A stretch of DNA of 64,000 nucleotides from NCBI GenBank assembly GCA_963837155.1, contig CAWIMB010000002.1, positions 2,604,001-2,668,000 of the forward strand. Reading direction: 5' to 3'. Source of the stretch: DASQHW01 sp963837155. Its GTDB lineage: Bacteria; Actinomycetota; Acidimicrobiia; IMCC26256; PALSA-610. Positions within the stretch are counted from its first letter, which is position 1; the number at the start of each line of letters is the position of its first letter. The notes under the pieces are model-generated. The model worked only from the letters and a program-made list of their open reading frames with translations. It was not told where the DNA came from and ran no database searches. Position numbers and translations under genes: made by a program. This document shows positions 27,309 to 35,615 of the stretch, piece after piece.

Positions 27309-27839
27309 TCACTCATACGTCACCAGGGAATGAATCCTGTAGTCGTCGATCTTCCTGCGGCCCTCGAGGAAGCCGAGCTCGATTACGAACGCGAACCCGA
27401 TGACCTGGCCTCCCAGCCGTTCGACGAGCCGGGCAGTGGCGGCCGCGGTCCCGCCGGTCGCGATGACGTCGTCGACGATCAGCACCCGCTCGCCGGGCGC
27501 GACCGCGTCGCGGTGGATCTCGAGCAGGTCGGTGCCGTACTCGAGCTCGTACTCCTCGTGCTCGATCTCCCAGGGGAGCTTGCCAGCCTTGCGGACCGGC
27601 ACGAACCCGGCACGATGGTGGTACGCGACCGGAGACGCGAACACGAAACCGCGGGCCTCGATGCCCAGCACCTTGTCGATGTGCTCGCCGATGAAGGGCG
27701 CCGTCAGGCCGTCAACAGTGGCGGCGAATGCCTCGCGTGCCGCGAGCAATGGCGTGATGTCCCGGAACACGATCCCCGGTTTCGGGTAGTCGGGAATGTC
27801 CCGCACGTGTTCTTTCAGCCAGGCAAAATCCACTGGCAC
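27309..27839 (-). CDS. apt: Adenine phosphoribosyltransferase Apt
   Basis: Salvages adenine to AMP with PRPP. The 176-residue protein has the N-terminal IPDYPKPGIVFRDITPLL, the hood region IEARGFVFASPVAYHH, FVPVRKAGKLPW and the PRPP-binding motif RVLIVDDVIATGGTA. Length is typical. It follows secF with a 70-base gap and precedes rel, the standard actinobacterial order secD-secF-apt-rel. The grouping of purine salvage with (p)ppGpp metabolism is old and conserved. Confidence 0.97.
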   Translation of the reverse strand: MPVDFAWLKEHVRDIPDYPKPGIVFRDITPLLAAREAFAATVDGLTAPFIGEHIDKVLGIEARGFVFASPVAYHHRAGFVPVRKAGKLPWEIEHEEYELEYGTDLLEIHRDAVAPGERVLIVDDVIATGGTAAATARLVERLGGQVIGFAFVIELGFLEGRRKIDDYRIHSLVTYE

Positions 27840-27909
27840 CAGGGTACCTACCGGCCGGTCATTGACCGAGAAGCGACCGCGGCGGGCCGTTTCCGTTCAA
27901 TGACGGGAT

Positions 27910-29325
27910 TCAACGGCGCTTGCGACGGCGCTGCTGGCGCGCTCGAGGCTGGATCGGGCCGCGTGGGACAGCCGGCGGGCCGGGGATCCCGAGCGGGCGT
28001 CCGAGCGGTTCGCCGCCGTCCTCCGACGCTACGACGGGCACCCCGAGCGATGCCGCCGCGGCCGCGGCCGGCACGCGGCGCCGCCGATCGCGCAGCGCCC
28101 GGTACTGCGGCTCCTTCTCCTTCCACCACGCCAGCAGCGGCGCGGCGACGAAGATCGAGGAGTACGAGCCGATGAACAGACCGGCGGCCAATGCGAGCGC
28201 GAAGTCCTCGAGTGCCGTCGCCCCGAAGAGGCCCGCGCCGACGAACAGCAACGAGAGCACGGGCAATAGCGCGACGAGCGACGTAGACAGCGACCGCATG
28301 AGCACCGCGTTGAGGGAACGGTTCACCATTTCGCCGTACGGCACCCGGCCGGTCGCAGTCATCGAGCGTTGGAACTCGCCGATCTTGTCGAACACGACGA
28401 CGGTGTCGTACAGCGAGAAACCGAGGATCGTGAGGAACGCGGTGACGGTGGCAGGGGTGACCGGGAACCGGAAGAGCGCGTACACGCCGACCGTGAAGAT
28501 GATGTCGTGGATCACGGCGACGATCGCCGAAGCCGACATCTTCCATTCGAAGCGAACCGACAGGTACACCGCCAGCAGCAAGAAGAACACGATCAGTGCT
28601 TTGAGCGCCTTCTGACTGACCTCGCGTCCCCATGTCGGCCCGACCGTCGAGATGTTCACGTCGTTCGGCGACGCGTTCGCATACTTGGCCAGCTCGGTGC
28701 CAACGGTCTGGATCGGGCTTGGAGGCAACTTCGCGACCTTGACCGTGATCTCGTGGCCGTTGATCGTCACCTCAGGGTTCTCGACACCCGTCGCGGTGAC
28801 CGCGCTGGTCACACCCTCTTTTGTCGGTTCGAAGGCGGGCTTCGTCGTCAACAGGAACGAGCCGCCCGATTCCGCCTGCCGGAACTCCACCGCGGCTTCG
28901 GGCGCCTTCGCATAGTCGGCGAGCGCATTTTGCACCTTGCCGACGGGGTCGGTCACCACGCGCGCCTCGACGCGCACGCTCTCGGTGTTGTTCGCCGACG
29001 ACGACAGCACACTCACTTTGGCGTCACCGAAGCCGAGCGGTCGGAGCAGGTCGCGTACCTCGCTGACCTTCGCGTGCTTGCCGCCCTGCATGTTGACCTG
29101 CCAGGACGTGCCGCCCTTGAACTCGATGCCGAGGTTCAGACCGCGGATGCCGAGCAACAGGATCGCGACCACCATGAAGGTGCCGGAGATGATCGCCCAC
29201 CGCCGGGTGTGCTTGATGAACTGGAAGTTCGTGCGCTCGTGGTACAGGTCCGATGGACGGTGCCGGCGCGTGACGCCGGGAATGTCCTCGGTCGGGACGG
29301 GCGGCGGGGGCGCGGTCGTGGTCAC
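27910..29325 (-). CDS. secF: Protein-export membrane protein SecF
   Basis: A 471-residue partner of SecD that uses the proton motive force to help complete Sec-dependent export. The first membrane helix is near residues 43-63 (WAIISGTFMVVAILLLGI), followed by the signature LNLGIEFKGGTSWQV and an extracellular domain. Five further helices follow between about 245 and 400, including AVIHDIIFTVGVYALFRFPV and FSLYDTVVVFDKIGE. The C-terminal tail of about 70 residues is Pro/Arg-rich and basic. The start overlaps the secD stop by four bases. Confidence 0.95.
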   Translation of the reverse strand: MTTTAPPPPVPTEDIPGVTRRHRPSDLYHERTNFQFIKHTRRWAIISGTFMVVAILLLGIRGLNLGIEFKGGTSWQVNMQGGKHAKVSEVRDLLRPLGFGDAKVSVLSSSANNTESVRVEARVVTDPVGKVQNALADYAKAPEAAVEFRQAESGGSFLLTTKPAFEPTKEGVTSAVTATGVENPEVTINGHEITVKVAKLPPSPIQTVGTELAKYANASPNDVNISTVGPTWGREVSQKALKALIVFFLLLAVYLSVRFEWKMSASAIVAVIHDIIFTVGVYALFRFPVTPATVTAFLTILGFSLYDTVVVFDKIGEFQRSMTATGRVPYGEMVNRSLNAVLMRSLSTSLVALLPVLSLLFVGAGLFGATALEDFALALAAGLFIGSYSSIFVAAPLLAWWKEKEPQYRALRDRRRRVPAAAAAASLGVPVVASEDGGEPLGRPLGIPGPPAVPRGPIQPRARQQRRRKRR

Positions 29326-30983
29326 GCGCGTACTCCCGGCGTGTCGAGGCCGGCCGCGATACCGACGCCCGGGAACCGCACGATCGACGGCTTGCGCGCC
29401 AGCAGCATCACGCAGGGATGCATGAAGGTGTACGCAAGGATGAGGTCGAGCAGTGTCGAGAGCCCGAGGAAGTACGCGAAGCCGCGCACCGAACCGGATG
29501 CGAGCGCATAGAGCACCGCCGCACCGAGCAGCGACACGAGGTCAGCCGCCACGATCGTGCGGAACGCGCGCTTGAAACCCACATCGAGCGACGAGCGCAC
29601 CGTCTTCCCCGTGCGGACCTCGTCTTTGAGGCGTTCGAAATAGACGACATAGGAGTCCACGGTCACGCCGACGGACACAATGATGCCCGTGACTCCCGCG
29701 AGGGTAAGCGTGAGGCCCTGATGGAGCGACAACCACGTGGTCAACGAGAAGAACGTCATGCCGGTCAGTAACAATCCGACCCACACGACAACACCGAGGA
29801 TTCGGTAGAAGAAGATCATGTAGAGCGCGACGAGTGCCAGACCGATGATGCCGGCCGCAATACCGGCATGAAGCTGGTCCTTGCCAAGTGTCGGCGAGAT
29901 GTCCTGCACGGTCTGCTCACGCTTGTCGAACTGCACCGGCAACGAGCCATAACGAAGCGTGACCGCGAGGCGACCGGCTTCCTTCTCGGTGAAGTCGCCA
30001 CTGATCTGCACGTCGGGCGTCGTGATCTGCTCCTTGATCACCGGCGCCGAGTACACGACATGGTCGAGTGCGATCGCAACGTTTTGACCAACCAGCTTGG
30101 TGCCGATCTTGTCGACGAACTCGTTGTTCTTGAAGTGCACCGAGACCTGCCACGCTCCCGTCTGCGGATCGACGGTCTTGTCCGCCGACCCGATGTTGCG
30201 CCCGGTCATGATCGTCTTCGACAGCACATAACACACGGTGTGCTTCCCGTCGGGGGCGAAGTCGGGCAGGATCACCTGCGGATTGTCAGCGGTGTCCTTG
30301 TCGTCGGGCGTGACCAGCTTGCCCTCTTGGCACGAGTTCACTTGCTGAGGCGCGGTGGTGGTCGTCGTGGAGCCGCCCTTGGCAGTTGTACCCGTCGTGC
30401 CGCCCGCCTTCGTGGTTGGCGACGTCGTTGCCGGCACGGTCGTGGTGCCATCGTTCTGCGCCGGTCGCACGGCGGCGATCGGTTTCGCATTGATCGACCG
30501 GCGCGCGAGTGCCTTCTTCGTCGTGCTCGTCGCGGGCGCGGCCGTCGTCGCCGACGTGGATGGCTTCGTCGTCGTCGTCGAGCCGTTCCCATTCGCGACC
30601 ACCGTGGTCGTCGTCGCTGTCGCGGGCGCGGCGCTCCACGGCAACGTCGTGACCACTTGCCGGAACCGCAGCTCGGCCGTCGCGCCGACGGTTTCCAGCG
30701 CGCGGTTGCGGTCCTTCACGCCCGGCAGGTCGACGGCGATTCGGTTGCCCTGGCGGGAGACGTCGGGCTCGGCGATCCCGAGACCGTCGACGCGATTGCG
30801 GATGATCTGCACCGCGGCATCAAGCGTCGACAGGTCGGAGCCCTTGACCGGGACCAGCACGACCGACAGGCCACCCTGCAGATCGAGTCCGAGCTGGGGA
30901 CGATGGTCGCCCAGCATCGTCGCGGTGAACCACCCGATGATCACCACGACGGTGAGCGTCAACATGATCATCTTCTGCCGCAC
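29322..30983 (-). CDS. secD: Protein-export membrane protein SecD with a Thr-rich insertion
   Basis: A 553-residue SecD. The first helix (MLTLTVVVIIGWFTATML) is followed by the conserved LGLDLQGGLSVVL and the P1 domain start (IIRNRVDGLGIAEPDVSRQG, AVDLPGVKD). Residues about 117-218 are a long low-complexity insertion of Thr, Ser, Ala and Pro with a basic stretch (KKALARRSINAK) in the middle. The P1 region then resumes (VSVHFKNNEFVDKIG, DVQISGDFTEKEA), and the five C-terminal helices follow (LHAGIAAGIIGLALVALYMI, then GVTGIIVSVGVTVDSYVVYFERLKDE). It is preceded by yajC with a three-base gap. Confidence 0.94.
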   Translation of the reverse strand: MRQKMIMLTLTVVVIIGWFTATMLGDHRPQLGLDLQGGLSVVLVPVKGSDLSTLDAAVQIIRNRVDGLGIAEPDVSRQGNRIAVDLPGVKDRNRALETVGATAELRFRQVVTTLPWSAAPATATTTTVVANGNGSTTTTKPSTSATTAAPATSTTKKALARRSINAKPIAAVRPAQNDGTTTVPATTSPTTKAGGTTGTTAKGGSTTTTTAPQQVNSCQEGKLVTPDDKDTADNPQVILPDFAPDGKHTVCYVLSKTIMTGRNIGSADKTVDPQTGAWQVSVHFKNNEFVDKIGTKLVGQNVAIALDHVVYSAPVIKEQITTPDVQISGDFTEKEAGRLAVTLRYGSLPVQFDKREQTVQDISPTLGKDQLHAGIAAGIIGLALVALYMIFFYRILGVVVWVGLLLTGMTFFSLTTWLSLHQGLTLTLAGVTGIIVSVGVTVDSYVVYFERLKDEVRTGKTVRSSLDVGFKRAFRTIVAADLVSLLGAAVLYALASGSVRGFAYFLGLSTLLDLILAYTFMHPCVMLLARKPSIVRFPGVGIAAGLDTPGVRA

Positions 30984-30986
30984 GGC

Positions 30987-31280
30987 TCAGCCTGCCTCTG
31001 TGTCCTCGCCGTGCACGTCTTCGGGAACGATGCGTTGCGCGATGGCGCCGCGCGCCAGCCGGATCACGGTTCCCGGCGCGATCTCGAGGTCCACGTCGTC
31101 TTCTCCGAGGCGTGTGACTCGCCCGTAGATTCCGCTTGTCGTCATCACTTCGTCATTCTCGTCGAGCGCGGATTGCAGCACGCGCACCGCAGCCATGCGG
31201 CGCTGCTGCGGTCTCCAGAGCAGGAAGTAGAAGGCAGCGGCCGGCAGCAGGATCAGCCAGACGACCGCGACCGCGTTCAC
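30987..31280 (-). CDS. yajC: Preprotein translocase subunit YajC
   Basis: A 97-residue accessory protein of the SecDF complex. One N-terminal membrane helix (AVVWLILLPAAAFYFLLWRP, about 5-24) is followed by QQRRMAAVRVLQSALDENDEVMTTSGIYGRV, the family signature, and a small beta domain ending in an acidic tail. The start is GTG at 31280, with AAGAGG about ten bases upstream. It is the first gene of yajC-secD-secF. Confidence 0.93.
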   Translation of the reverse strand: MNAVAVVWLILLPAAAFYFLLWRPQQRRMAAVRVLQSALDENDEVMTTSGIYGRVTRLGEDDVDLEIAPGTVIRLARGAIAQRIVPEDVHGEDTEAG

Positions 31281-31422
31281 GTAAGAATGCCTCTTCCCTA
31301 CAGCGGAAACAGCGCGTCAACCTACCATCGGCAGGGCGTCTCAGAGGCTCAGGCCTTCGAGCTCTCAGGCACCTCGAAAGTCCTTCGCAATGACTGTCGG
31401 ATTCGCCACCACTGAGGGCGGC
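31281..31422 (-). promoter_or_regulatory. Upstream region of yajC and 3' region of the enoyl-CoA hydratase gene
   Basis: This 142-base gap contains, on the minus strand, a stem CTTTCGAG/CTCGAAGG around 31352-31378 that could end the hydratase transcript. Closer to yajC it contains a TTGACG word (31320-31315) that could be a -35 box. A good -10 box at proper spacing was not seen. No small gene was recognised. Confidence 0.3.
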
Positions 31423-32133
31423 TTAGCCTCCGTCGCGGGCCGCGACTCCTCGGCGATCAGCCGCGATGGCGTCTGCGAGCCGTCCGAGGCGCTCCCCGCG
31501 GTTCATGCGCACCTGGCCGTGATAGGCCGCACGCGGGAGCTCCGCCCAGCGGGTTGCCTCGGCCCGGGCCGCGTCCTCGAGGGCCTCGGGCGGCACCACG
31601 ACGTCGAGGAATCCCGCGTCGGCGGCACCGTCGGGGTCGTAGATACGCGCGCCGACGGTCGCCTGCTGGAAATGTCGCTTCGACAACCGTTCCTGCGACA
31701 GCTCGACCGCCCAGCGCGGCAACACCATGCCGATCTGCGTTTCGATGAGCCCGATGCGGAACTCGCCGCGCGCGCCGACACGCGCGTCGGCACCGAGCAA
31801 CAGCAGCGCGCCGGCCGCGATCGCATGGCCGGTGCACACGATCACGACGGGCACCGGTCCGCCGAACATGCGCGCGATCAACTCGCCGCCGTCGGTCACG
31901 AGATTGCCCGCGGCGTCGGCGCCACTGCGCATCACCGCAAGGTCGAAGCCGCCCGAGAACATCCCGGGCGTCGCGGTGAGGACGAGCGCACCAACATCGT
32001 CCCCGGCGTCCTCGGCACGCGTGAGTGCGTCGCCGAGCGCCGCGATCACGTCGGGTGAGAGTGCGTTGGCCTTGCCGTTGTCGATCGTGACGTGCGCGAT
32101 CCGGTCACGAACCTCATATGAGACCTGGTCCAT
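31423..32133 (-). CDS. Enoyl-CoA hydratase/isomerase family protein
   Basis: A 236-residue crotonase-fold protein from MDQVSYEVRDRIAHVTID. The oxyanion-hole segments are PGMFSGGFDLAVM and GHAIAAGALLLLGADARVGARG, with HAIAAGALLLLG close to the usual CxGxxxGGG helix. Catalytic glutamates are not clearly in place, so the reaction is uncertain; crotonase proteins include hydratases, isomerases and others. The ATG shares one base with the ruvB stop (TAATG), so it is coupled to the ruv operon, an unusual partner for a fatty-acid enzyme. Confidence 0.85.
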   Translation of the reverse strand: MDQVSYEVRDRIAHVTIDNGKANALSPDVIAALGDALTRAEDAGDDVGALVLTATPGMFSGGFDLAVMRSGADAAGNLVTDGGELIARMFGGPVPVVIVCTGHAIAAGALLLLGADARVGARGEFRIGLIETQIGMVLPRWAVELSQERLSKRHFQQATVGARIYDPDGAADAGFLDVVVPPEALEDAARAEATRWAELPRAAYHGQVRMNRGERLGRLADAIAADRRGVAARDGG

Positions 32134-33149
32134 TAGAGAAGCCTCGGCGGAATGTCGGGCGCGTGCAAACCCGCGTGCGCAAATGCCGCGGGCGTGGCGA
32201 TCCGGCCCCGCGGTGTGCGCTCGAGCAGGCCGCATTGCATCAAGAACGGCTCGTAGACATCCTCGACCGTCTCGGTCGTCTCGCCGACAGCAACAGCCAG
32301 CGTGCCGAGGCCTACCGCCCGGCCCGCGAACGTGCGACACAACGCGTCGAGGATCGCCCGGTCGACCTTGTCGAGTCCGAGCTGGTCCACCTCGAACAGC
32401 GTGAGCGCGGCGCGCGCAGTGTCGGCGGTGACGCGGCCGTCGGCCCGCACCTCGGCATAGTCGCGGACTCGCTTCAACAGCCGGTTGGCGATGCGCGGCG
32501 TGCCCCGGGAACGGCGAGCGATCTCGTCGGCACCGTCGCTCTCGAGCTCGACGCCGAGGATCGTCGCGGCCCGGCGCAAGATAGCGGCGAGATCAGCCTC
32601 GTCGTAGTAGTCGAGCCGGGCGACGAAGCCGAACCGGTCGCGCAAGGGGCCGGTGATCGAGCCGGTGCGCGTCGTCGCGCCCACGAGCGTGAAGCGTGGC
32701 AGGTCGAGACGGATCGTGCGCACGCTCGGGCCCTTGCCGATCACGACATCGAAGCGGAAGTCCTCCATCGCGGGATAGAGGCCTTCTTCGACAACGCGCG
32801 GCAAGCGATGCACTTCGTCGATGAACAACACGTCGCCGTCGTCGAGGTTCGTCAGAATCGCGGCGAGGTCGCCGGCGCGTTCGAGTGCGGGCCCGCTCGT
32901 CGGTTGGATGCGCGCACCCATCTCGAACGCGATGATCCCGGCGAGGCTCGTCTTGCCGAGCCCGGGCGGGCCCGCGAGCAGCACGTGGTCGACGGCTTGG
33001 CCGCGCTGCTTGGCCGCCGTCAACATGATCTCGAGGTGCTCGCGCAGCCGGGGCTGGCCGACGAACTCGTCGAGGCGACGGGGCCGCAGCGTCGTCTCTT
33101 CGGCGGCTTCGACCGGATCGGCCGCGGGACTCAACAGTTCTTCCCTCAT
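32133..33149 (-). CDS. ruvB: Holliday-junction branch-migration helicase RuvB
   Basis: A 338-residue AAA+ motor that works with RuvA on Holliday junctions. It shows LRPRRLDEFVGQPRLREHL, Walker A GPPGLGKTSLAG, Walker B VLFIDEVHRLPR, the signature TLVGATTRTGSITGPLRDRFG, and a winged-helix C-terminus (QCGLLERTPRGRIATPAAFAH). The ATG at 33149 with GGGG five bases upstream is preferred; a GTG at 33176 would add nine residues. The order ruvC-ruvA-ruvB is standard. Confidence 0.97.
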   Translation of the reverse strand: MREELLSPAADPVEAAEETTLRPRRLDEFVGQPRLREHLEIMLTAAKQRGQAVDHVLLAGPPGLGKTSLAGIIAFEMGARIQPTSGPALERAGDLAAILTNLDDGDVLFIDEVHRLPRVVEEGLYPAMEDFRFDVVIGKGPSVRTIRLDLPRFTLVGATTRTGSITGPLRDRFGFVARLDYYDEADLAAILRRAATILGVELESDGADEIARRSRGTPRIANRLLKRVRDYAEVRADGRVTADTARAALTLFEVDQLGLDKVDRAILDALCRTFAGRAVGLGTLAVAVGETTETVEDVYEPFLMQCGLLERTPRGRIATPAAFAHAGLHAPDIPPRLL

Positions 33150-33216
33150 GTTTTCCCCGCCCACTTGGTCGAGCACGACCGCCTACGGCGAGCAGCTCTC
33201 CGGGCGTTCCCACCCC

Positions 33217-33807
33217 TCATCGGGAACCTGCCAGCAGCCGCAGCGCGTCGCGCAGCAAGTCTTCGACGGTCCCGTCCTCGGGCAACTGACCGAGTACGTC
33301 GCGCACCTCGTCGGGCGAGTACCCGAGCCCGCTCAGCGCATCACGCACCTCGGCCCGTGCGCTGTGCGCCGGGGCTCCCGGGATCGCGGCGAGATCGAGG
33401 TCGGGAACTTCGAGCCGTGCCTTCAACTCGACGAGCAACCGCTGCGCGGTGCGCTTCCCGACGCCCGGGACGAGCACAAGGCCGTCGAGATCGTCTTCGG
33501 TGAGACAGCGCCGAAGGCTCGTTGGCGAATGGACCGAGAGGATGGCGAGCGCGAGCTTCGGGCCCACGCCGTTCGCGCCGATCAGCGCCTCGAACGCGTC
33601 GCGCTCGTCGCGCGACGGAAAACCGTAGAGCACGATCGCGTCGTCACGTACGTGGGTGTGCGTGAACAAGAAGGTGTTCGCCCCGACCTCGAGCGAAGGG
33701 ATCGCGCTCAGCGGCACGAGCACGCGATAGCCGACCCCGCCGACCTCGATCAGCACCTCGCCGGTCGTGGTGCGACCGATCACCGTGCCGCGCAGCGAGC
33801 CGATCAT
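33217..33807 (-). CDS. ruvA: Holliday-junction DNA-binding protein RuvA
   Basis: A 196-residue protein that tetramerises on four-way junctions and loads RuvB. It begins MIGSLRGTVIGRTTTGEVLI (OB fold), has the helix-hairpin-helix motifs LIGANGVGPKLALAILS and LVLVPGVGKRTAQRLLVEL, and ends in the flexible-linked domain III (ALSGLGYSPDEVRDVL). The start overlaps the ruvC stop by four bases. Confidence 0.97.
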   Translation of the reverse strand: MIGSLRGTVIGRTTTGEVLIEVGGVGYRVLVPLSAIPSLEVGANTFLFTHTHVRDDAIVLYGFPSRDERDAFEALIGANGVGPKLALAILSVHSPTSLRRCLTEDDLDGLVLVPGVGKRTAQRLLVELKARLEVPDLDLAAIPGAPAHSARAEVRDALSGLGYSPDEVRDVLGQLPEDGTVEDLLRDALRLLAGSR

Positions 33808-34316
33808 CGGGCTGCATCCACGCGCGACACGAAGCGCATCTTGCCCATGTGGCAGCACGCGAGCGCGAGCGCGTCGGCCGCGTCGGCCGGCTTGGGGACT
33901 TCGTGCAGGGCGAGCAAGCGCGTCACCATCGCCTGCACCGCCGCCTTGTCGGCGCGACCGTCGCCGGTGACCGCGAGCTTCACCTCGTTCGGGCTGTATT
34001 GCGCGACCGGTACTCCCGCCCGGGCGGCGGCGACGAGCGCGAGGCCGCTCGCCTGCCCCACCGACATCGCAGTGCGGGCATTCGCCTGGAACAGCACGCG
34101 CTCCACCGCGAGCGCCGACGGCTGTACCTGCTCGACGAGCGACCCGAGCTCTTCGGCGAGCGCCACCAAGCGGTCGGGCAGCGGATTGCTCGCGGGCGTG
34201 CGGATCACGCCGCACGACGCGGCGCGCAGACGTCCATCGACGCGCGCCACAACGCCGTAGCCGCAGCGCGAGACGCCCGGGTCGATGCCCAGCACGGGCC
34301 CCGCGGGATCGAACAT
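33804..34316 (-). CDS. ruvC: Holliday-junction resolvase RuvC
   Basis: A 170-residue endonuclease that cuts Holliday junctions. The first catalytic aspartate is D12 in VLGIDPGVSRCGYG. The other acidic residues lie in LAVERVLFQANA and in the C-terminal DAADALALACCH. Length is normal. It is first in ruvC-ruvA-ruvB. In many actinobacteria yebC lies directly upstream; here a block of about 6 kb intervenes. Confidence 0.97.
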   Translation of the reverse strand: MFDPAGPVLGIDPGVSRCGYGVVARVDGRLRAASCGVIRTPASNPLPDRLVALAEELGSLVEQVQPSALAVERVLFQANARTAMSVGQASGLALVAAARAGVPVAQYSPNEVKLAVTGDGRADKAAVQAMVTRLLALHEVPKPADAADALALACCHMGKMRFVSRVDAAR

Positions 34317-34335
34317 GGGTTCGAGCCTAAAGGGT

Positions 34336-35037
34336 TCAGTCGCGGCCGCGGAGGATCCGCCACAGGATGAACAGCACGAGCGCTCCGATGCCGATCGGGA
34401 CCAGGCGCTTCGTCACCGACGCGCCCGCGACCTCGAACAGGTCGACGGGCTCGACCTCCTGCGACTCGATCCGGCGCGGTCCGCTTCCCTGCGGGGTGGG
34501 CCCGGCGCCGACTTTCGGGAGTTGCTTCGGAACGGCGTTCTCGAGCGCCTGCTCGTACGGGCCGCCCGCGTGGGACGTGTCGCCCCCGCCTGCAGAAGTG
34601 AGGACGTCGCGCTCGAGGTTCTCGACGAACTGACCCATCAACTTCGAAGACACGTCGCCGAGCACACCGCGTCCGAACTGCGCGACCTTGCCGGTGACCG
34701 AGAGATCCGTGACGACGTCGACCTTGGTGCCGGCGCCCTCGGCCTGCATCGTCACGACGATCGACGCTTTCGCGTTTCCCTGGCCGCGCGTGTCGCGACC
34801 CGACGCGTCGATGACGATGCGACGGTTCGCCTCGTCGACCTCGGCGAGCTTGGCGGTGCCCTTGTACTGCGCTGTGATCGGGCCGACTTTGACCTTCACG
34901 ATCCCGCGGTACTCGTCGCCTTCGACCTCCTGGAGTTGCGCGCCCGGCAGGCACGGCGCGATGCCCTCGATGTCGAGGAGCACCTTCCAGGTGTCGTCGA
35001 TCGACGTACTCACTCGAAAGCTGTCTGCGATCTCCAT
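34336..35037 (-). CDS. coxG: CoxG-like SRPBCC protein with a C-terminal membrane anchor
   Basis: A 233-residue protein. Residues 1-145 are a CoxG-type SRPBCC domain (SFRVSTSIDDTWKVLLDIEGIAPCLPGAQL, VKVGPITAQYKGTAKLAEVD). A Pro/Gly linker follows, and residues about 210-228 are a membrane helix (LVPIGIGALVLFILWRIL). CoxG proteins associate with aerobic CO dehydrogenase or related molybdenum hydroxylases and are thought to recruit them to the membrane. The gene overlaps the MocA-like gene by 28 bases. With coxM- and coxS-like genes upstream it forms a partial molybdenum-hydroxylase cluster without a large subunit. Confidence 0.82.
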   Translation of the reverse strand: MEIADSFRVSTSIDDTWKVLLDIEGIAPCLPGAQLQEVEGDEYRGIVKVKVGPITAQYKGTAKLAEVDEANRRIVIDASGRDTRGQGNAKASIVVTMQAEGAGTKVDVVTDLSVTGKVAQFGRGVLGDVSSKLMGQFVENLERDVLTSAGGGDTSHAGGPYEQALENAVPKQLPKVGAGPTPQGSGPRRIESQEVEPVDLFEVAGASVTKRLVPIGIGALVLFILWRILRGRD

Positions 35038-35615
35038 GTGCTCTCCAACCCGGCCAGGTCTTCGGGGGTGTCGACGTCGATCGGCTCGCCGGTGCCGTCG
35101 CACGGTACCTCGGTCCCGCCGTGGCGGGGCAGGAGCACCCGTGCGCCCTCGTCGCCGGCCAGCTCGAGCGCCTCGGCCCAAAGCGATCGGGCGATCAGGA
35201 CGGGATTGGCGCGCACGCCGCGGTACGTCGCGACCGCGAGGGCCGCGCGACCCTCCTCGTACGCGGCCGTAACACGGCGGTAGGCGCCGGCACCGACGAG
35301 CGGCTGGTCGGCGAGGCCGACGACGACCGCGTCGACGTCGCCGCGTGGAAGCAGGGCGTGGAGCACGGCCTGCAGGCTCGACGAGATGCCGCGCTCGGGT
35401 GCGTGATTGCGCACCACCTCGACACCCGCGGGGAGCGCCGCCGCGACCCGGTCGTCGGAGACGACGCACAGCACAGGTTCCAACCCGCTGGTGGTCGCCG
35501 CCGCGAGCGCGTGCAGGACCAGTGGCTTGCCACCGAGCACAAGCAATGGCTTCGGAACGTCGCCGCCGAAGCGCACGCCCCGGCCCGCGGCGAGCACCGC
35601 GACTGCGACGCTCAC
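35010..35615 (-). CDS. MocA-like molybdenum cofactor nucleotidyltransferase
   Basis: A 201-residue nucleotidyltransferase: VAVAVLAAGRGVRFGGDVPKPLL is the nucleotide-binding loop, VGLADQPLVG the metal-site segment, and RGVRANPVLIARSLWAEALEL the family signature of MobA/MocA-type enzymes. MocA makes molybdopterin cytosine dinucleotide, the cofactor of xanthine-oxidase-family hydroxylases, which fits the neighbouring coxM and coxS genes. It overlaps coxM by four bases and coxG by 28, so expression is tightly linked. The nucleotide used (CTP or GTP) is inferred from context. Confidence 0.85.
   Translation of the reverse strand: MSVAVAVLAAGRGVRFGGDVPKPLLVLGGKPLVLHALAAATTSGLEPVLCVVSDDRVAAALPAGVEVVRNHAPERGISSSLQAVLHALLPRGDVDAVVVGLADQPLVGAGAYRRVTAAYEEGRAALAVATYRGVRANPVLIARSLWAEALELAGDEGARVLLPRHGGTEVPCDGTGEPIDVDTPEDLAGLESTWRSQTAFE

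Noticed and set aside
31281..31422. A glycine-riboswitch-like look (GCTCTCAGGCA, later AAAGTCC on the plus strand) upstream of yajC
   Set aside because: The core aptamer segment is absent and the strand is wrong for yajC; only a local stem is supported.
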